64,000 nt of DNA. It comes from JBCDAP01 sp038747915 (GTDB taxonomy: Bacteria; Planctomycetota; Phycisphaerae; Phycisphaerales; UBA1924). Below the pieces are notes generated by a model. The model made no database searches and was not told where the DNA came from. It saw only the letters and a list, made by a program, of their open reading frames with translations. The stretch lies in NCBI GenBank assembly GCA_038747915.1, contig JBCDJJ010000008.1, positions 1 through 64,000 of the forward strand. The letters run 5' to 3'. Position numbers and translations under genes: made by a program. Positions 34,885-44,176 of this stretch are shown one piece after another. Within the stretch, counting starts at the first letter, position 1, and each line of letters opens with the position of its first letter.

Positions 34885-37248
34885 ATGCACCCCACGCGTC
34901 CGCTCACGCTCGCCTCGCTCGCCTGCCTGCTCGGAGCACCGGTGCTCTCCGCCCAGGACACCGGCTCCCTGGCCCGGTATTTCGGGTTCGACGAACCCCG
35001 GATCATCGTGGTGGACGACGGCGTCGGGCCGATTCTCGCTGCCGATGTGAACGGTGATGGCCTGAACGACCTCATCGCGGTCAATAACCGCAAGAGCCGC
35101 ATCGAGGTGCATGTTCAGCGACGCACCCCACTCACCGACGCCGAGGTCGAGGCGAATCTCGACGTGAACGAACTGCCCAAGAGCAAGTTCTACCGCCGTG
35201 TGGATGTCGGCGTCGCCCACCGTGTGATGGCGGTGCAGCCGCACGACCTGGACAGCGACGGCCGGCTCGACCTGCTCTACGCGGGCCGGCCCGGCGAGAT
35301 CGTCGCGATGATGCAGCGCGGCGAGGGCGAGATGCGATTTGAGGCTGGGCCGAGCCGGCGGGTGCGGGGGATGGCGCTCGGGCAAGATGGCTTCGCGATC
35401 GCTGATGTGACGGGCGATGCCGGCGCCGAAGTGCTCGCCATCGTCGACGGGCGGATCAACGTGTACGAGCTGACGGAGGACGGCCCGGTCGGCACGCCCG
35501 ACCGCCTCGGCTCGACCGATGGTCTCGTGGCGTTCTTCGTGGACGACTTCGATGGTGATGGCCGGCAGGATGTGCTCGGCGCGATCCCGGAGGACGCGTC
35601 GCCGCTCCGGCTGTGGCTGCGAAGCGATGCGGGCGATCTGGGCGCCGAACTCCGGTTCGAGATGCCGGTGATCATCGAGGCTGAGCCGGTGCGGCTCGAG
35701 GGGCGCCGCGGCGCGTCGATCGCGGTGATCGAGCGACCGACGCGGCGGATGGTGCTCTACGACATCGAGCGGGTGCCGATCGAGGTCGGTCTGGGCGGCT
35801 CGCCCGGCACGACGCACGAGGTCACCGCGGAGGTGCACGCGTTCGCCGGCGAGGCGGACCGCGAGCGGAGCGTGTCGATCACCGATCTCGACACCGACGG
35901 TGATGCGGACCTCATCGCGACCGATGCCAATGCAAACCGCATCATCGTCTATCGACAGGGTCGACGCGGGCTCGACGCCGGCACGCCCTACAGCTCGTTC
36001 AAGGAACCCAAGGCCGTCGTGACCGGTCCCTGGGGCGGTTCGTCACCAGCGGTGTTCGTGCTGAGCGAGGAAGAGAAGACCGTGGGCGTGAGCGCGTGGC
36101 AGGATGGGCGGCTCGGGTTCCCGCAGCCGATCGCGCTGGCGACCGCCGGGTCGACGCCCGTGGCCATCGGCTACATCGAGCCGAGCGATGCGGGCCCACG
36201 CGGCGAGGCACTCGAGCCCGTGCTGGCGATCGTGGTGCGCGATGGACGCGACCACACGCTCGAGCTGCACCGCATGTCCGGCGACTCGAGGGCGTTCGAG
36301 CTCGAGGGTGTGACCAGGCCGCCGCAGTCGATGCTCGCGGGCGATTACGACGGCGATGGCTCCGCTGATTTGGCGCTGTTCACGCCGGGCGAGCCCATGG
36401 TGATGGTGACCGACCTGCGTGCGGCATTCGCCGGCAACGATGCACTCGCGCCCGTTGTGCGCACGGAGGATGACATGCCGCAGTTCGGCCTCGTGGATGG
36501 TGCGGGCCCGGACAACACCGCGCTGCTCGATGTTGATCGTGATGGCCGGGACGAGCTGCTGATCGCCGATGCCAACTTCGTGCGCGCCGCAGCGTTCGAT
36601 GCCGAGCGCGGGTGGCGTGTGGTGGAGCAGGTGAACATGCCCGAGGCCGGTTCCACGCTCGCGGGACTGACGGTGCTCGATGGGGCGGGCGCCGCGCCGG
36701 TGATCGTCGCTGCTGATAGCTCGCTCGGCGAGATCGCCATGCTCCAGCACGGCGCACAAGGGTGGGGTGTGACCGACCGACTCGTCCTCGAGGGCGTAGA
36801 GCTCGGACCGATCCGCGCGGGCGCCTTCTCGGGCGACGGCGAGCCCAACATCATGGCGATCACGCCGGAGGCGTTCGCTCTCGTCCGCCTCTCCGGCGAG
36901 ACCGCTGCACTCGAGGCCGTCTCGACCTTCCGCTCCGACGAAGAAGACCGCCTGGAGCACGAGATCGAGGTGGGCGATGTGAACTCCGACGGCTACCTCG
37001 ACCTCGTAGTGCTCGATGCACGCGAGCAGATGCTGCAGTTGTTCTCGATCTCGGCATCGCGCCAGCTCCGGTTCGCGACCGAGTTCGAGGTGTTCGAGAG
37101 CCGCATCTTCACGGGCGGCGAGCGGAACCAGTTCGAGCCGTCGTACGCTGTGATCGAGGATGTGACCGGCGATGGCGCGGTCGACATCGCGCTCGAGGTC
37201 CACGACCGGATCGTGATCTACCCCCAGCAGACCTCACCGATCGACTGA
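34885..37248 (+). CDS. Large exported FG-GAP/VCBS repeat protein
   Basis: A 787-residue protein with signal peptide (LTLASLACLLGAPVLSAQ) followed by many beta-propeller repeats whose calcium loops recur: ADVNGDGLNDLIAV, DLDSDGRLDLLY, DFDGDGRQDVLG, DLDTDGDADLIA, DYDGDGSADLAL, DVDRDGRDELLI, DVNSDGYLDLVV. Such propellers occur in surface adhesins and glycan-binding proteins. GGAGAGG lies just before the ATG. It ends 13 bases before a palindromic element and is convergent with the 810-residue protein. Confidence 0.85.
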   Translation: MHPTRPLTLASLACLLGAPVLSAQDTGSLARYFGFDEPRIIVVDDGVGPILAADVNGDGLNDLIAVNNRKSRIEVHVQRRTPLTDAEVEANLDVNELPKSKFYRRVDVGVAHRVMAVQPHDLDSDGRLDLLYAGRPGEIVAMMQRGEGEMRFEAGPSRRVRGMALGQDGFAIADVTGDAGAEVLAIVDGRINVYELTEDGPVGTPDRLGSTDGLVAFFVDDFDGDGRQDVLGAIPEDASPLRLWLRSDAGDLGAELRFEMPVIIEAEPVRLEGRRGASIAVIERPTRRMVLYDIERVPIEVGLGGSPGTTHEVTAEVHAFAGEADRERSVSITDLDTDGDADLIATDANANRIIVYRQGRRGLDAGTPYSSFKEPKAVVTGPWGGSSPAVFVLSEEEKTVGVSAWQDGRLGFPQPIALATAGSTPVAIGYIEPSDAGPRGEALEPVLAIVVRDGRDHTLELHRMSGDSRAFELEGVTRPPQSMLAGDYDGDGSADLALFTPGEPMVMVTDLRAAFAGNDALAPVVRTEDDMPQFGLVDGAGPDNTALLDVDRDGRDELLIADANFVRAAAFDAERGWRVVEQVNMPEAGSTLAGLTVLDGAGAAPVIVAADSSLGEIAMLQHGAQGWGVTDRLVLEGVELGPIRAGAFSGDGEPNIMAITPEAFALVRLSGETAALEAVSTFRSDEEDRLEHEIEVGDVNSDGYLDLVVLDAREQMLQLFSISASRQLRFATEFEVFESRIFTGGERNQFEPSYAVIEDVTGDGAVDIALEVHDRIVIYPQQTSPID

Positions 37249-37260
37249 ACCCACAGAAGC

Positions 37261-37345
37261 CGGTGGTGGGAGTGTCCCGCTCCCACGGACGTGCGTTGCA
37301 CATCTTCGACTCGGCGTCCGTGCGAGCGAGACGCTCGCACCACCG
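37261..37345. repeat. Y-shaped palindromic element between convergent genes
   Basis: Outer arms CGGTGGT/ACCACCG enclose hairpin GGGAG-TGTCCCG-CTCCC, inner arm ACGGACG/CGTCCGT and hairpin GCGAGC-GAGAC-GCTCGC. The layout and spacing of the left 33 bases match the copies inside dcd and nrdJ, with compensatory changes in the hairpin stems. It lies within the gap between two convergent stop codons and could also act as a bidirectional terminator. Confidence 0.8.
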
Positions 37346-37347
37346 AT

Positions 37348-39780
37348 CTATCGCGGCTCGGGCTCGATAGGGAACCGCGTACCAAGCGGCTCGATCCGCG
37401 TACCGGCCGGGGATGCAGGGTCGTAGTCGGCGCGTGCGCGAAGCCGGGCAATCTCACGGGCCAGGTCGGCGTCGTGCTGATCCGCTGAAACGCGCTCGCT
37501 CCGGATCTCGAGCATGCGTGTCCACGCGTACCACCACAGCGCCGTGCCGGGCTCGGCGTCGAGGGCGATGGTGCGGAACTCGGCGAACGCTCGGGCGAGC
37601 ATGTCGTCGTCGCACGCACGGGGTCGATCGACGTGCGGGTGCGCACGTTCGTGGACACACGCGCCCGCGAACACCAGCTCGGCTCGCATGGTCGGCGTCA
37701 GTGTCTCAAGCCGCTCTTCGCGAGCAAACCTCGGTGCATCCGATCTCAAAATTGAATCCGACCCCGATGACCCACCGGACCGTGTGATCGCGGCAGTCGC
37801 ACGAAGCCCCCGCAAGACTTGGACCGACTCACCCCGGCGCTCCGCACGATCGATGAGGGCATCGATCGTGTGCGCAAATCGGCTCGCTGGCCACTCGTGC
37901 TCACGCAGGAACAGCGTGTCCGGCGATGGCGCACTCGCGACGAGGCGAGCTTGAAGACCAGACAGTGCCGCCTCGAGCCGGCACCAGCCCTCATCGGCGC
38001 ATCGGGCGTCGATGACGCGGATGGCCTCGATGAGAGACGCTGCGCCGTGCGTTTCACCGTCCTGACACAGGCGCCCGAACGCTTCGATCGAGCCCCGCCA
38101 CCCCGGCAAGACGTCCGAGCGTGATCCGTCTGGGGCTCTCCCTGCATTGACTGGCTCGAGCCCGAACACGCCAAGCCGCACGTGCGGGATATCAAAGCCG
38201 CGTCCTCGCTCGAGTAACGACATATTCACCCGATGCATCGCCTCGACGAGCGACTCATCGACCAAGTCGCGATGGCGCTTATGAGGCCAGCGCATCGCGG
38301 CGTGCTCGCACGCCATCACGCAGAGCTCTTCGAGCACCGTCTTGAGCGAGCGCACCACCCGCAGATCGTTGATCGAGATGGCCATCGCGGCATCGGCTGC
38401 GCCCAGCACCGATGCGGCCCGCCCTTCGAATCCCTCGGCCGCGTCCGCTTGCGTGAGATACGCCGCCACGAGCGACTGGTGCCACGACGTGATGCCCGAG
38501 TGATGGGGGCGTAGCGAGATCGCCCGTTCGATCGCACCGATCCCGTACTCGTTCCCGATTCCTGGTGCGATGAAGACCGCCGAGTCGAGCGCCGCAGGGA
38601 CGCGCGAGTCGTTTGGGAACCGCTCCGCAGCACCGATGAGGATCTCGATCGTCGCTCGCGCTTCGTGGTCGTCGCGGCGTGCGAGCGTCGAGCCGCGCCC
38701 GAACCACATGTCGGCGAGGAAACCACCAAAGTGATCGGGAGTACGCTCGACGATGGGGGCTGCGAGGCGGAGTGCCTTGTCGTATAGCCCGGGCGATGCA
38801 CCGGTCTCGGGATCGTGCGCGTCCCGCGAGACGCGCTGGCCTCGGGCGAGCGCGAGCAGGGCAGCGTGGTCCTCACCGACCGATGGCTGATCTCCTCCAT
38901 CCGCTCGCTCGACGAAGTCCACGACATCGGCCAGCCGCTCGAGCATCGCCGCACGCTCGCCGATGCCCGATGGCGGATCCGCAAGCATGTGCCCGGCGAG
39001 TGGCACGGGCGAACGTATGGCCGCTGCATGCACTTCCGTGAGCATCAGTGCGTGCCACCACCCCGCGTGCGTCGATGCGTCGAACACCGGCGAGCGCGAC
39101 GCCGACCGCGCGATCGCCCGAGCAGACTCAGCATCTTGGGCGAGCGCCAGGCGCGCGAGCGTGATCTCGCGCCGGAGACGATCGCGCTCGCTCGGATGAT
39201 CGAGCCCGGTGCTCGCGAGCCTGGCATCGGCGAGCAGCGTGCGTGCTGTATCGGTGTCACCCGCGAGCGCCGTGGCGATCGCTTCGATGTTCGCGCGCTC
39301 GGCGCTCGCCCATGTCGAGATCGGACCGACGCCTTCAACAATGGAGAGCGCACGCCGGACCTGCGCGCCGCGATCCTGCGGGTCGGTCAGACAGGCCGCG
39401 AGCCACACCGCGGCCCGGGCACGCCGCAGCGGTAGCTGCACCTCGAGCGCCGCCAGCGCACGATCGGCCTCCGGGGTGTTTTCCTGTCGAGCGATCGCGC
39501 GGAGTGCCGGCTCGGCGAGACGCGCCGATCGCTCGATACCAACCGCCCGCTCGCGCAGCTCCGCGATCGCGTCGGGGCCCGCTGCCGCGAACAGCACGCG
39601 ATCCGCCACCTGAGACGCGTTCACCTCTGCGACGAGGCGCTCGATCGAACCGAGCTCGTCGAACGCGGACGGCGCTTCCGTTGTGTCCTGCGCCGTGACC
39701 GGTTGAGTGACGAACGCCGGCACGCCCAGCCCAACACCCATCGCCATCCCGATGATCCACGCTCGTGCGCACCGGCCCAT
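37348..39780 (-). CDS. Exported 810-residue protein, last gene of the ExbBD operon
   Basis: A protein with a signal peptide (WIIGMAMGVGLGVPAFVTQP) and a long, mainly helical, alanine- and arginine-rich body reminiscent of TPR-like solenoids, but no motif I recognise with confidence. The ATG at 39780 overlaps the stop of the second exbD by four bases (ATGA), tying it to the ExbB/ExbD genes. A periplasmic partner or target of the energised complex is an inference from this linkage only. Confidence 0.65.
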   Translation of the reverse strand: MGRCARAWIIGMAMGVGLGVPAFVTQPVTAQDTTEAPSAFDELGSIERLVAEVNASQVADRVLFAAAGPDAIAELRERAVGIERSARLAEPALRAIARQENTPEADRALAALEVQLPLRRARAAVWLAACLTDPQDRGAQVRRALSIVEGVGPISTWASAERANIEAIATALAGDTDTARTLLADARLASTGLDHPSERDRLRREITLARLALAQDAESARAIARSASRSPVFDASTHAGWWHALMLTEVHAAAIRSPVPLAGHMLADPPSGIGERAAMLERLADVVDFVERADGGDQPSVGEDHAALLALARGQRVSRDAHDPETGASPGLYDKALRLAAPIVERTPDHFGGFLADMWFGRGSTLARRDDHEARATIEILIGAAERFPNDSRVPAALDSAVFIAPGIGNEYGIGAIERAISLRPHHSGITSWHQSLVAAYLTQADAAEGFEGRAASVLGAADAAMAISINDLRVVRSLKTVLEELCVMACEHAAMRWPHKRHRDLVDESLVEAMHRVNMSLLERGRGFDIPHVRLGVFGLEPVNAGRAPDGSRSDVLPGWRGSIEAFGRLCQDGETHGAASLIEAIRVIDARCADEGWCRLEAALSGLQARLVASAPSPDTLFLREHEWPASRFAHTIDALIDRAERRGESVQVLRGLRATAAITRSGGSSGSDSILRSDAPRFAREERLETLTPTMRAELVFAGACVHERAHPHVDRPRACDDDMLARAFAEFRTIALDAEPGTALWWYAWTRMLEIRSERVSADQHDADLAREIARLRARADYDPASPAGTRIEPLGTRFPIEPEPR

Positions 39781-40259
39781 CACTTCGGCTCCTCGAACCG
39801 CACCCGCTCGTACCCGCGCCGACGGATGATGTTGAACGTCTCGAGCACATGCTCCCACCGTGTCGTCGGCTCGGCACGCACCACGAACACCTGATCGGTG
39901 CGCGACAGCACAGCGTCCGACGATGCGAGCGCCGCATCGAGCATCTCGGCGTCGCTCACGGCATCGCCGGGCAGGCCCGCGACAACTAATGCGAACGCAT
40001 CCGGACCGGTCCCGGTCGTGCGCACCACCACGTCGATCGGCTGCGGCGGCAGGTCGAAAGGATCGGCAACGGGCGCCTCACCCGCGAGCTCGGCATCTAG
40101 GCTCGACTCGGGCTTGGTGAATCCCGCGATGAGCAAGAAGTACATGAGCAGCAGGAACACCACATCGATCATCGAGGCCAGCCGCGGGGCGAGCGAGGTG
40201 GCGGCGCGCCCGTTCCGCCGGCGGCGCGTCGCCGTGATCTCGAACGAGCGGGCCGTCAC
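39780..40259 (-). CDS. ExbD/TolR-like protein, second copy
   Basis: A 159-residue single-pass membrane protein: short basic cytoplasmic N-terminus, transmembrane helix ASMIDVVFLLLMYFLLIAGF with the essential proton-path aspartate D32, and a periplasmic domain. ExbD/TolR couples proton flow through ExbB/TolQ to a transducer. Overlaps both neighbours by four bases. Two ExbD copies in one operon occur in several phyla and may form a hetero-dimer. Confidence 0.9.
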   Translation of the reverse strand: MTARSFEITATRRRRNGRAATSLAPRLASMIDVVFLLLMYFLLIAGFTKPESSLDAELAGEAPVADPFDLPPQPIDVVVRTTGTGPDAFALVVAGLPGDAVSDAEMLDAALASSDAVLSRTDQVFVVRAEPTTRWEHVLETFNIIRRRGYERVRFEEPK

Positions 40260-40693
40260 TCGCGCGGCTCCGCGTCGATGGCCAGGTGGACGGATGAAAA
40301 CCCCGCATCGGCCGCCGCGCGCATCGCTGCATGAACACGCGCGTAGGACTCTCCTCGTGCGGCGCGCACGAGTGCCGGCGTGCCCTGCGGGAGCTGATCA
40401 CGGGTCTCGACGAGGTGCCTGATCAGCGCCGCGTCGATCGTGGGTGCATCATCGAAGGTGCGCGCGCCGAGGCGCACCCCGCCCTCGGGCAGCACGTTGA
40501 CGATGGCGAGTTCGGCGCGGGTGTCGCGCGCGGGCGTGTCGTCTCGAAGCTGCGCCAGGTCGAGCTCGACGCGCTGCTGACGGCTGAGCTGCGCGACGAG
40601 CATGAAGAAGATGATGAGCAGGAAAACCACATCGATCATCGAGGTCATCGAGGTCGCGATGCCCGAGGACCGGCGGGTGCGCGCACGGCTCAC
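40256..40693 (-). CDS. ExbD/TolR-like protein, first copy
   Basis: A 145-residue protein with the same layout as its neighbour: transmembrane helix TSMIDVVFLLIIFFMLVAQL with D21, then a periplasmic domain ending LAIDAEPRE. It overlaps the ExbB gene upstream and the second ExbD downstream by four bases each (GTGA). Stoichiometry with the second copy is unknown. Confidence 0.92.
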   Translation of the reverse strand: MSRARTRRSSGIATSMTSMIDVVFLLIIFFMLVAQLSRQQRVELDLAQLRDDTPARDTRAELAIVNVLPEGGVRLGARTFDDAPTIDAALIRHLVETRDQLPQGTPALVRAARGESYARVHAAMRAAADAGFSSVHLAIDAEPRE

Positions 40694-41439
40694 GCCGGTG
40701 TCCCCGGCGATGGTCCTCCCAGAGCGTCCTCGACGAGATCGACCGCGTGCGCCGCAGCCCCCTCGACCGCGTTACGGAGCGAGGCGTGACCGGTCGCTGC
40801 GGGGATCGCGACGACGAGCCCCCAGAACGTCGTGGTGAGGGCGGTGCCGATGCCCGCGGCGAGACCGACCGGATCGGGTGCGCCACCCGCGGCGACGATC
40901 TCACGGAAGGCGAGGATCATGCCGTACACGGTGCCGAAGAGGCCGACCATCGGCGCGACCTGGGCCGCGATGTTGAGCGGCTCGATGCGGCGCAGCACCC
41001 GCTCGACCTCGAGGCCCGCGGCGTGCTCGGCCGCGGCAAGACGAACCGCTGGTTCGGCATCGTGACGGTCGTGGGCGGCACGGACCGCGGCGCCCAAGAG
41101 CGAGGTGTCATCGATGAGCACCTCCTGGATCGCCGGCGATGGGGCACGTTTGGCCAGACGATCGATCTGCGCGCGCACGCGCGCGGGCAACAGCTTGACC
41201 GGACGAAGCTCGGCGATCTGCACACCGAGGTACCCGAGGCTGGCCGCCGATGACGCGAGCAGCAGCCAGATGATCAGGCTGCCCAGCCACTCGACGCGGC
41301 CCGTCTCGGGGTGTCGCTGAATGAAGAACGCCTCGGCGAGTGAGACAGTCGGCGGCGTCGCCGGCTCTTGAGCCGCAATGGCAGACGCAGCGAGCAACCC
41401 ACACACGGCAACAAGCATGGTCCGATGCATCGGAATCAA
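40690..41439 (-). CDS. ExbB/TolQ/MotA-family proton channel
   Basis: A 249-residue protein: N-terminal hydrophobic signal or helix (TMLVAVCGLLAASAIA), one membrane segment near residue 55-75, then the MotA/TolQ/ExbB domain with IAAQVAPMVGLFGTVYGMIL and ALTTTFWGLVVAIPA, the conserved pore helices. It supplies the pentameric channel that with ExbD harvests the proton motive force. It is the first of four genes with 4-base overlaps and follows the vWA gene after a gap containing a palindromic element. Confidence 0.92.
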   Translation of the reverse strand: MIPMHRTMLVAVCGLLAASAIAAQEPATPPTVSLAEAFFIQRHPETGRVEWLGSLIIWLLLASSAASLGYLGVQIAELRPVKLLPARVRAQIDRLAKRAPSPAIQEVLIDDTSLLGAAVRAAHDRHDAEPAVRLAAAEHAAGLEVERVLRRIEPLNIAAQVAPMVGLFGTVYGMILAFREIVAAGGAPDPVGLAAGIGTALTTTFWGLVVAIPAATGHASLRNAVEGAAAHAVDLVEDALGGPSPGTPA

Positions 41440-41476
41440 GCTACCACGCCGAGACCCAGCAAGACGACTTCACTGC

Positions 41477-41561
41477 GGTGCCCGGCAACTCGCGAAGCGA
41501 GAAGCCGGTGGTCGACCACCGTCATCGATCGGGGTTCTCGCTTCGCGAGTACCACGGCACC
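41477..41561. repeat. Palindromic element between the vWA and ExbB genes
   Basis: Outer arms GGTGCC (41477-41482) and GGCACC (41556-41561). Inside, ACTCGCGAAGCGAGAA and TTCTCGCTTCGCGAGT are perfect 16-base reverse complements, each also able to form a small hairpin, around a central GGTGGTCGACCACC palindrome. It shares the GGTGCC...GGCACC ends with the elements at 14.4 and 44.2 kb. Confidence 0.8.
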
Positions 41562-41578
41562 CGGGCGTTGGGTTGCGG

Positions 41579-42562
41579 CTATTGGCTCCGGAGTGCGGCG
41601 AGGTCGTCCCGCGTGAGCACCGTCCACCCCTGCTCGCCGCCGTGCGTGCGGCCGATGTCGCGGAGCAGGCCGCTCGGATCGACATCGAGAAACTGGATGG
41701 TGGCGATCCGCGCATGCCGGTGACCGGTGCGGGGGTTGACGGGGTTGACGCGATCGAGGTGCGCGAGCACGGCATCGGCACCGAGGTCGAACTCACCGAG
41801 GCCGGTGATCTCCCGGCTCAGCAGGAAGACCGCGTCGGGCTGAAGGGCGAGCGCGGTGTCCATCGCGAGCAGCGGGTTGGAAGTGCCTTCGACGCGGACG
41901 GTGCGCATCCACGCGGCGACATGGTCGATGTGGCCACGTGTGGCGCGGATCAGCCGCGTCTTGGGACCGCCGGAGCGAGTGTCGTTGGGGTGCTCGGCAG
42001 AGATGTATCGACCCGCGCGGAAGAAGATCACCTGGAACCGCTGAGTGGGCGCGAGACGGCGGATGGAGCGTTCGAGCTCGTCGAGCACATGCGGGAAGGT
42101 GGCAACCATGGAGGCCGAAGCATCGACGACGTAGATGAGGTCGCGCGCGCTGCCGCCGGTCACGCCGAAGAACCGCGGCGGGACGGGCTGAACCGCACCG
42201 GGATCGATCGCCGGTGCACCGGCCGGTGGTATCGCGGCGGGCGATGGGGCGAGAGCTGCAGCGAGCTGCGCCGGATCGGGGCGGTCTTGCACCAGCTCAC
42301 GAACGGGGGTGCGCTCCTGGGGCGGTGTGCGCACGGGCTCTGGCATAGCGGTCGGGTCCGGCGGGAGCAGCGCCGCGTTGGGCTCGGCGAGGGTCGGGCT
42401 AAAGAAGCTGACCTCCGCGGGCGGGCGATCGTCGCGCGGGGCGTCCTGCCGCCACACGATGAAAAAGCCCGCACCGATCAACGCGGCGTGCGCGGCGATG
42501 GACACCGCCCACGGCACCAGGCGTGTGCGCCGTACAAGGCGGGGGGGATCGCTCGGTGTCAT
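41579..42562 (-). CDS. TonB-like membrane protein with a von Willebrand A domain
   Basis: A 327-residue protein. Residues 16-37 form one membrane helix, PWAVSIAAHAALIGAGFFIV, with S21-x3-H25, the spacing of the TonB helix residues that contact ExbB/ExbD. Residues 40-130 are a proline-rich linker. From about 140 a vWA domain begins (DLIYVVDASASM, giving DxSxS MIDAS residues D147, S149, S151; later PDAVFLLSREITGLG). TonB normally ends in its own receptor-binding domain, so this looks like a fusion. It overlaps DoxX upstream by four bases and precedes exbB and two exbD. Confidence 0.82.
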   Translation of the reverse strand: MTPSDPPRLVRRTRLVPWAVSIAAHAALIGAGFFIVWRQDAPRDDRPPAEVSFFSPTLAEPNAALLPPDPTAMPEPVRTPPQERTPVRELVQDRPDPAQLAAALAPSPAAIPPAGAPAIDPGAVQPVPPRFFGVTGGSARDLIYVVDASASMVATFPHVLDELERSIRRLAPTQRFQVIFFRAGRYISAEHPNDTRSGGPKTRLIRATRGHIDHVAAWMRTVRVEGTSNPLLAMDTALALQPDAVFLLSREITGLGEFDLGADAVLAHLDRVNPVNPRTGHRHARIATIQFLDVDPSGLLRDIGRTHGGEQGWTVLTRDDLAALRSQ

Positions 42563-43422
42563 CCCTCCGCATCACCCTTGTTGGCACCGGGCTTGGGCTG
42601 ACGGCGCTTGAAGATCGCGCGGTCGAGCGAGAGCCATCCCGAGCCCGTGAAGATGAGGGCTGCGGATGCAGCCATGATGATGAGCTGGAACAGCATCGTC
42701 TGCCAGACACTTGTCGCCATCGACGGATCGGAGAAGTACGGCGGCGGGAGGAAGCCGAACAGCGCCGGGTTCACATCGGTGATCAGGTTGGGCTTGGCGG
42801 GGTGGAATGGGAATCGCCCAATGATGCTCGGCGCGATCTGCGTGGTCCACAGCGCGACGCCCATAACGCCGACGAAGGCGAAGCCGAAGAGGCGAGAAAA
42901 GAGGCCGATGATCAGGCAGAGCCCGCCGGCCAGTTCGGTGATCTTCGCAGACCAGGCGAGGATCTCGAGCACTCTGGGCGTGGCCAGCGGTTCGGGCCAC
43001 ATGCGGTTGCCGTTACCGTCGGGCTGCGCGAGCCCGTGCATGAGAAGGACCAAGCCGTAGAGCCGTGGACGGGTGACCACGAGCGGTGCATCGGGGTCGG
43101 GTGCGGCGTCTTGAGCGTGGATGAGCTGGAAAGAACCGAACTGGGCGTGTGCTTGGGTCTCACCTGCGTCGTCGGCGGGCGGCGGTTCCTCACCGGGAGC
43201 CTCCGGAGCGGGCTCGGCGGGCGGAGCCGGCGCGGGAGGATCTGCTGGCGCCGGGACGTTGGGGCCCGCGAGGCCGAGGGCGACGAGACGCTCCGCCGCC
43301 GGGCCGGTGAAGTCCTGCGTCATGAGCAACGCGGGCACGCTGGCCCAGAGGAAGATGAGCCCGAGCACGAGCCTGAGGAGCACTGGCGGGAGACCGAGAC
43401 CGAGCTTCTGCGAGAATGTCAT
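42559..43422 (-). CDS. DoxX-family membrane protein with a long proline/alanine insert
   Basis: A 287-residue membrane protein with four hydrophobic segments: VLLRLVLGLIFLWASVPALL, LYGLVLLMHGLA, ELAGGLCLIIGLFSRLFGFA and LFQLIIMAASAALIF. The pattern ITELAGGLCLIIGLFSRL is typical of the DoxX/SURF4 group. Between helices 1 and 2 lies a Pro/Ala/Glu-rich insert (about residues 55-95). GGAGGTTCCCC precedes the ATG. The role of DoxX here is unknown; its stop overlaps the vWA protein start (ATGA), so it belongs to the ExbBD operon. Confidence 0.85.
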   Translation of the reverse strand: MTFSQKLGLGLPPVLLRLVLGLIFLWASVPALLMTQDFTGPAAERLVALGLAGPNVPAPADPPAPAPPAEPAPEAPGEEPPPADDAGETQAHAQFGSFQLIHAQDAAPDPDAPLVVTRPRLYGLVLLMHGLAQPDGNGNRMWPEPLATPRVLEILAWSAKITELAGGLCLIIGLFSRLFGFAFVGVMGVALWTTQIAPSIIGRFPFHPAKPNLITDVNPALFGFLPPPYFSDPSMATSVWQTMLFQLIIMAASAALIFTGSGWLSLDRAIFKRRQPKPGANKGDAEG

Positions 43423-43527
43423 GGGGAACCTCCGGGGCGTCGGTGGATCTATTCTGGGGGAATCGGGCGTGGCGTGTCGATCGGCCCGTTCTCGGGCTTA
43501 GAGTGAGCCTGCAGGCCGGATTTGTTC

Positions 43528-43609
43528 GCGGGCGTGGCGGAATTGGCAGACGCGCGGGATTTAGGTTCCCGTTCCGAAAGGAGTGCAGGTTCGATCCCTG
43601 TCGCCCGCA
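43528..43609 (+). tRNA. tRNA-Leu (anticodon TAG)
   Basis: Acceptor arms GCGGGCG and CGCCCGC pair with discriminator A at 43609. The anticodon arm CGGGA-TTTAGGT-TCCCG reads TAG at 43562-43564. The long variable arm and T arm GCAGGTTCGATCCCTGT are as expected for class II leucine tRNA; length 82 bases. No CCA is encoded. Confidence 0.95.
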
Positions 43610-43771
43610 TTGGTGGCCCGATAGCGCGGATCGTGCGCCCGGTGAGGCCCAACTGGTGGTTATCACGCCCCCAGATGCGCAGAATCGGAACGCGCTCTCC
43701 GCGAAAAGTGTTGTTCTCCTGTGCCGGGCGTCGTGCGCCCGGTAGGCTTCTTTTGTCGCTTGGAGGCGCAC

Positions 43772-44116
43772 ATGCAGATCGACGGTCCCTCCATCCCGTT
43801 CCATGTCGCCAAGGCGTACGGCGTGTCGCCGTCGAAGGCGGTTACGCGGGCGCCGACGATCGCGGGCGATTCCAAGCCGACCACCGAGGGTGCCGAGAGC
43901 GGGCGGGGCACCGACCGTGCCGACCTCTCGAAGATTCAGAGGCTCGTCGCGGGTGTCGTGCCGGGTGGCATCGACTTTGTGGAGGGTGCGCCGGCGCGGG
44001 CCACAGATTCTTCGGCGATCCCGCTGTACCGCCGCCCGGGTGAAGCGAACGCGGTGGCCACGAGCGTGGTCGGCGCTGTCACGAGCACCGGCCGCGTGGT
44101 GGACGTCGAGGGCTAA
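43772..44116 (+). CDS. Small hypothetical protein
   Basis: A 114-residue protein beginning MQIDGPSIPFHVAKAYGVSP. The ATG at 43772 has a good GGAGG six bases upstream, so translation is likely although no family is recognised. The N-terminus is loosely like FlgM-type anti-sigma factors, but the signature is too weak to claim. It is followed by a long palindromic element. Confidence 0.6.
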   Translation: MQIDGPSIPFHVAKAYGVSPSKAVTRAPTIAGDSKPTTEGAESGRGTDRADLSKIQRLVAGVVPGGIDFVEGAPARATDSSAIPLYRRPGEANAVATSVVGAVTSTGRVVDVEG

Positions 44117-44176
44117 AGCCCCACCATTTTCCCCCGGCACAACGATTTCGGGTGCTTCGGAACCTCGTTCGTCTTT

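Noticed and set aside
43772..44116. FlgM-like anti-sigma factor
   Set aside because: The N-terminus is only vaguely similar and no flagellar gene is near; left as hypothetical.
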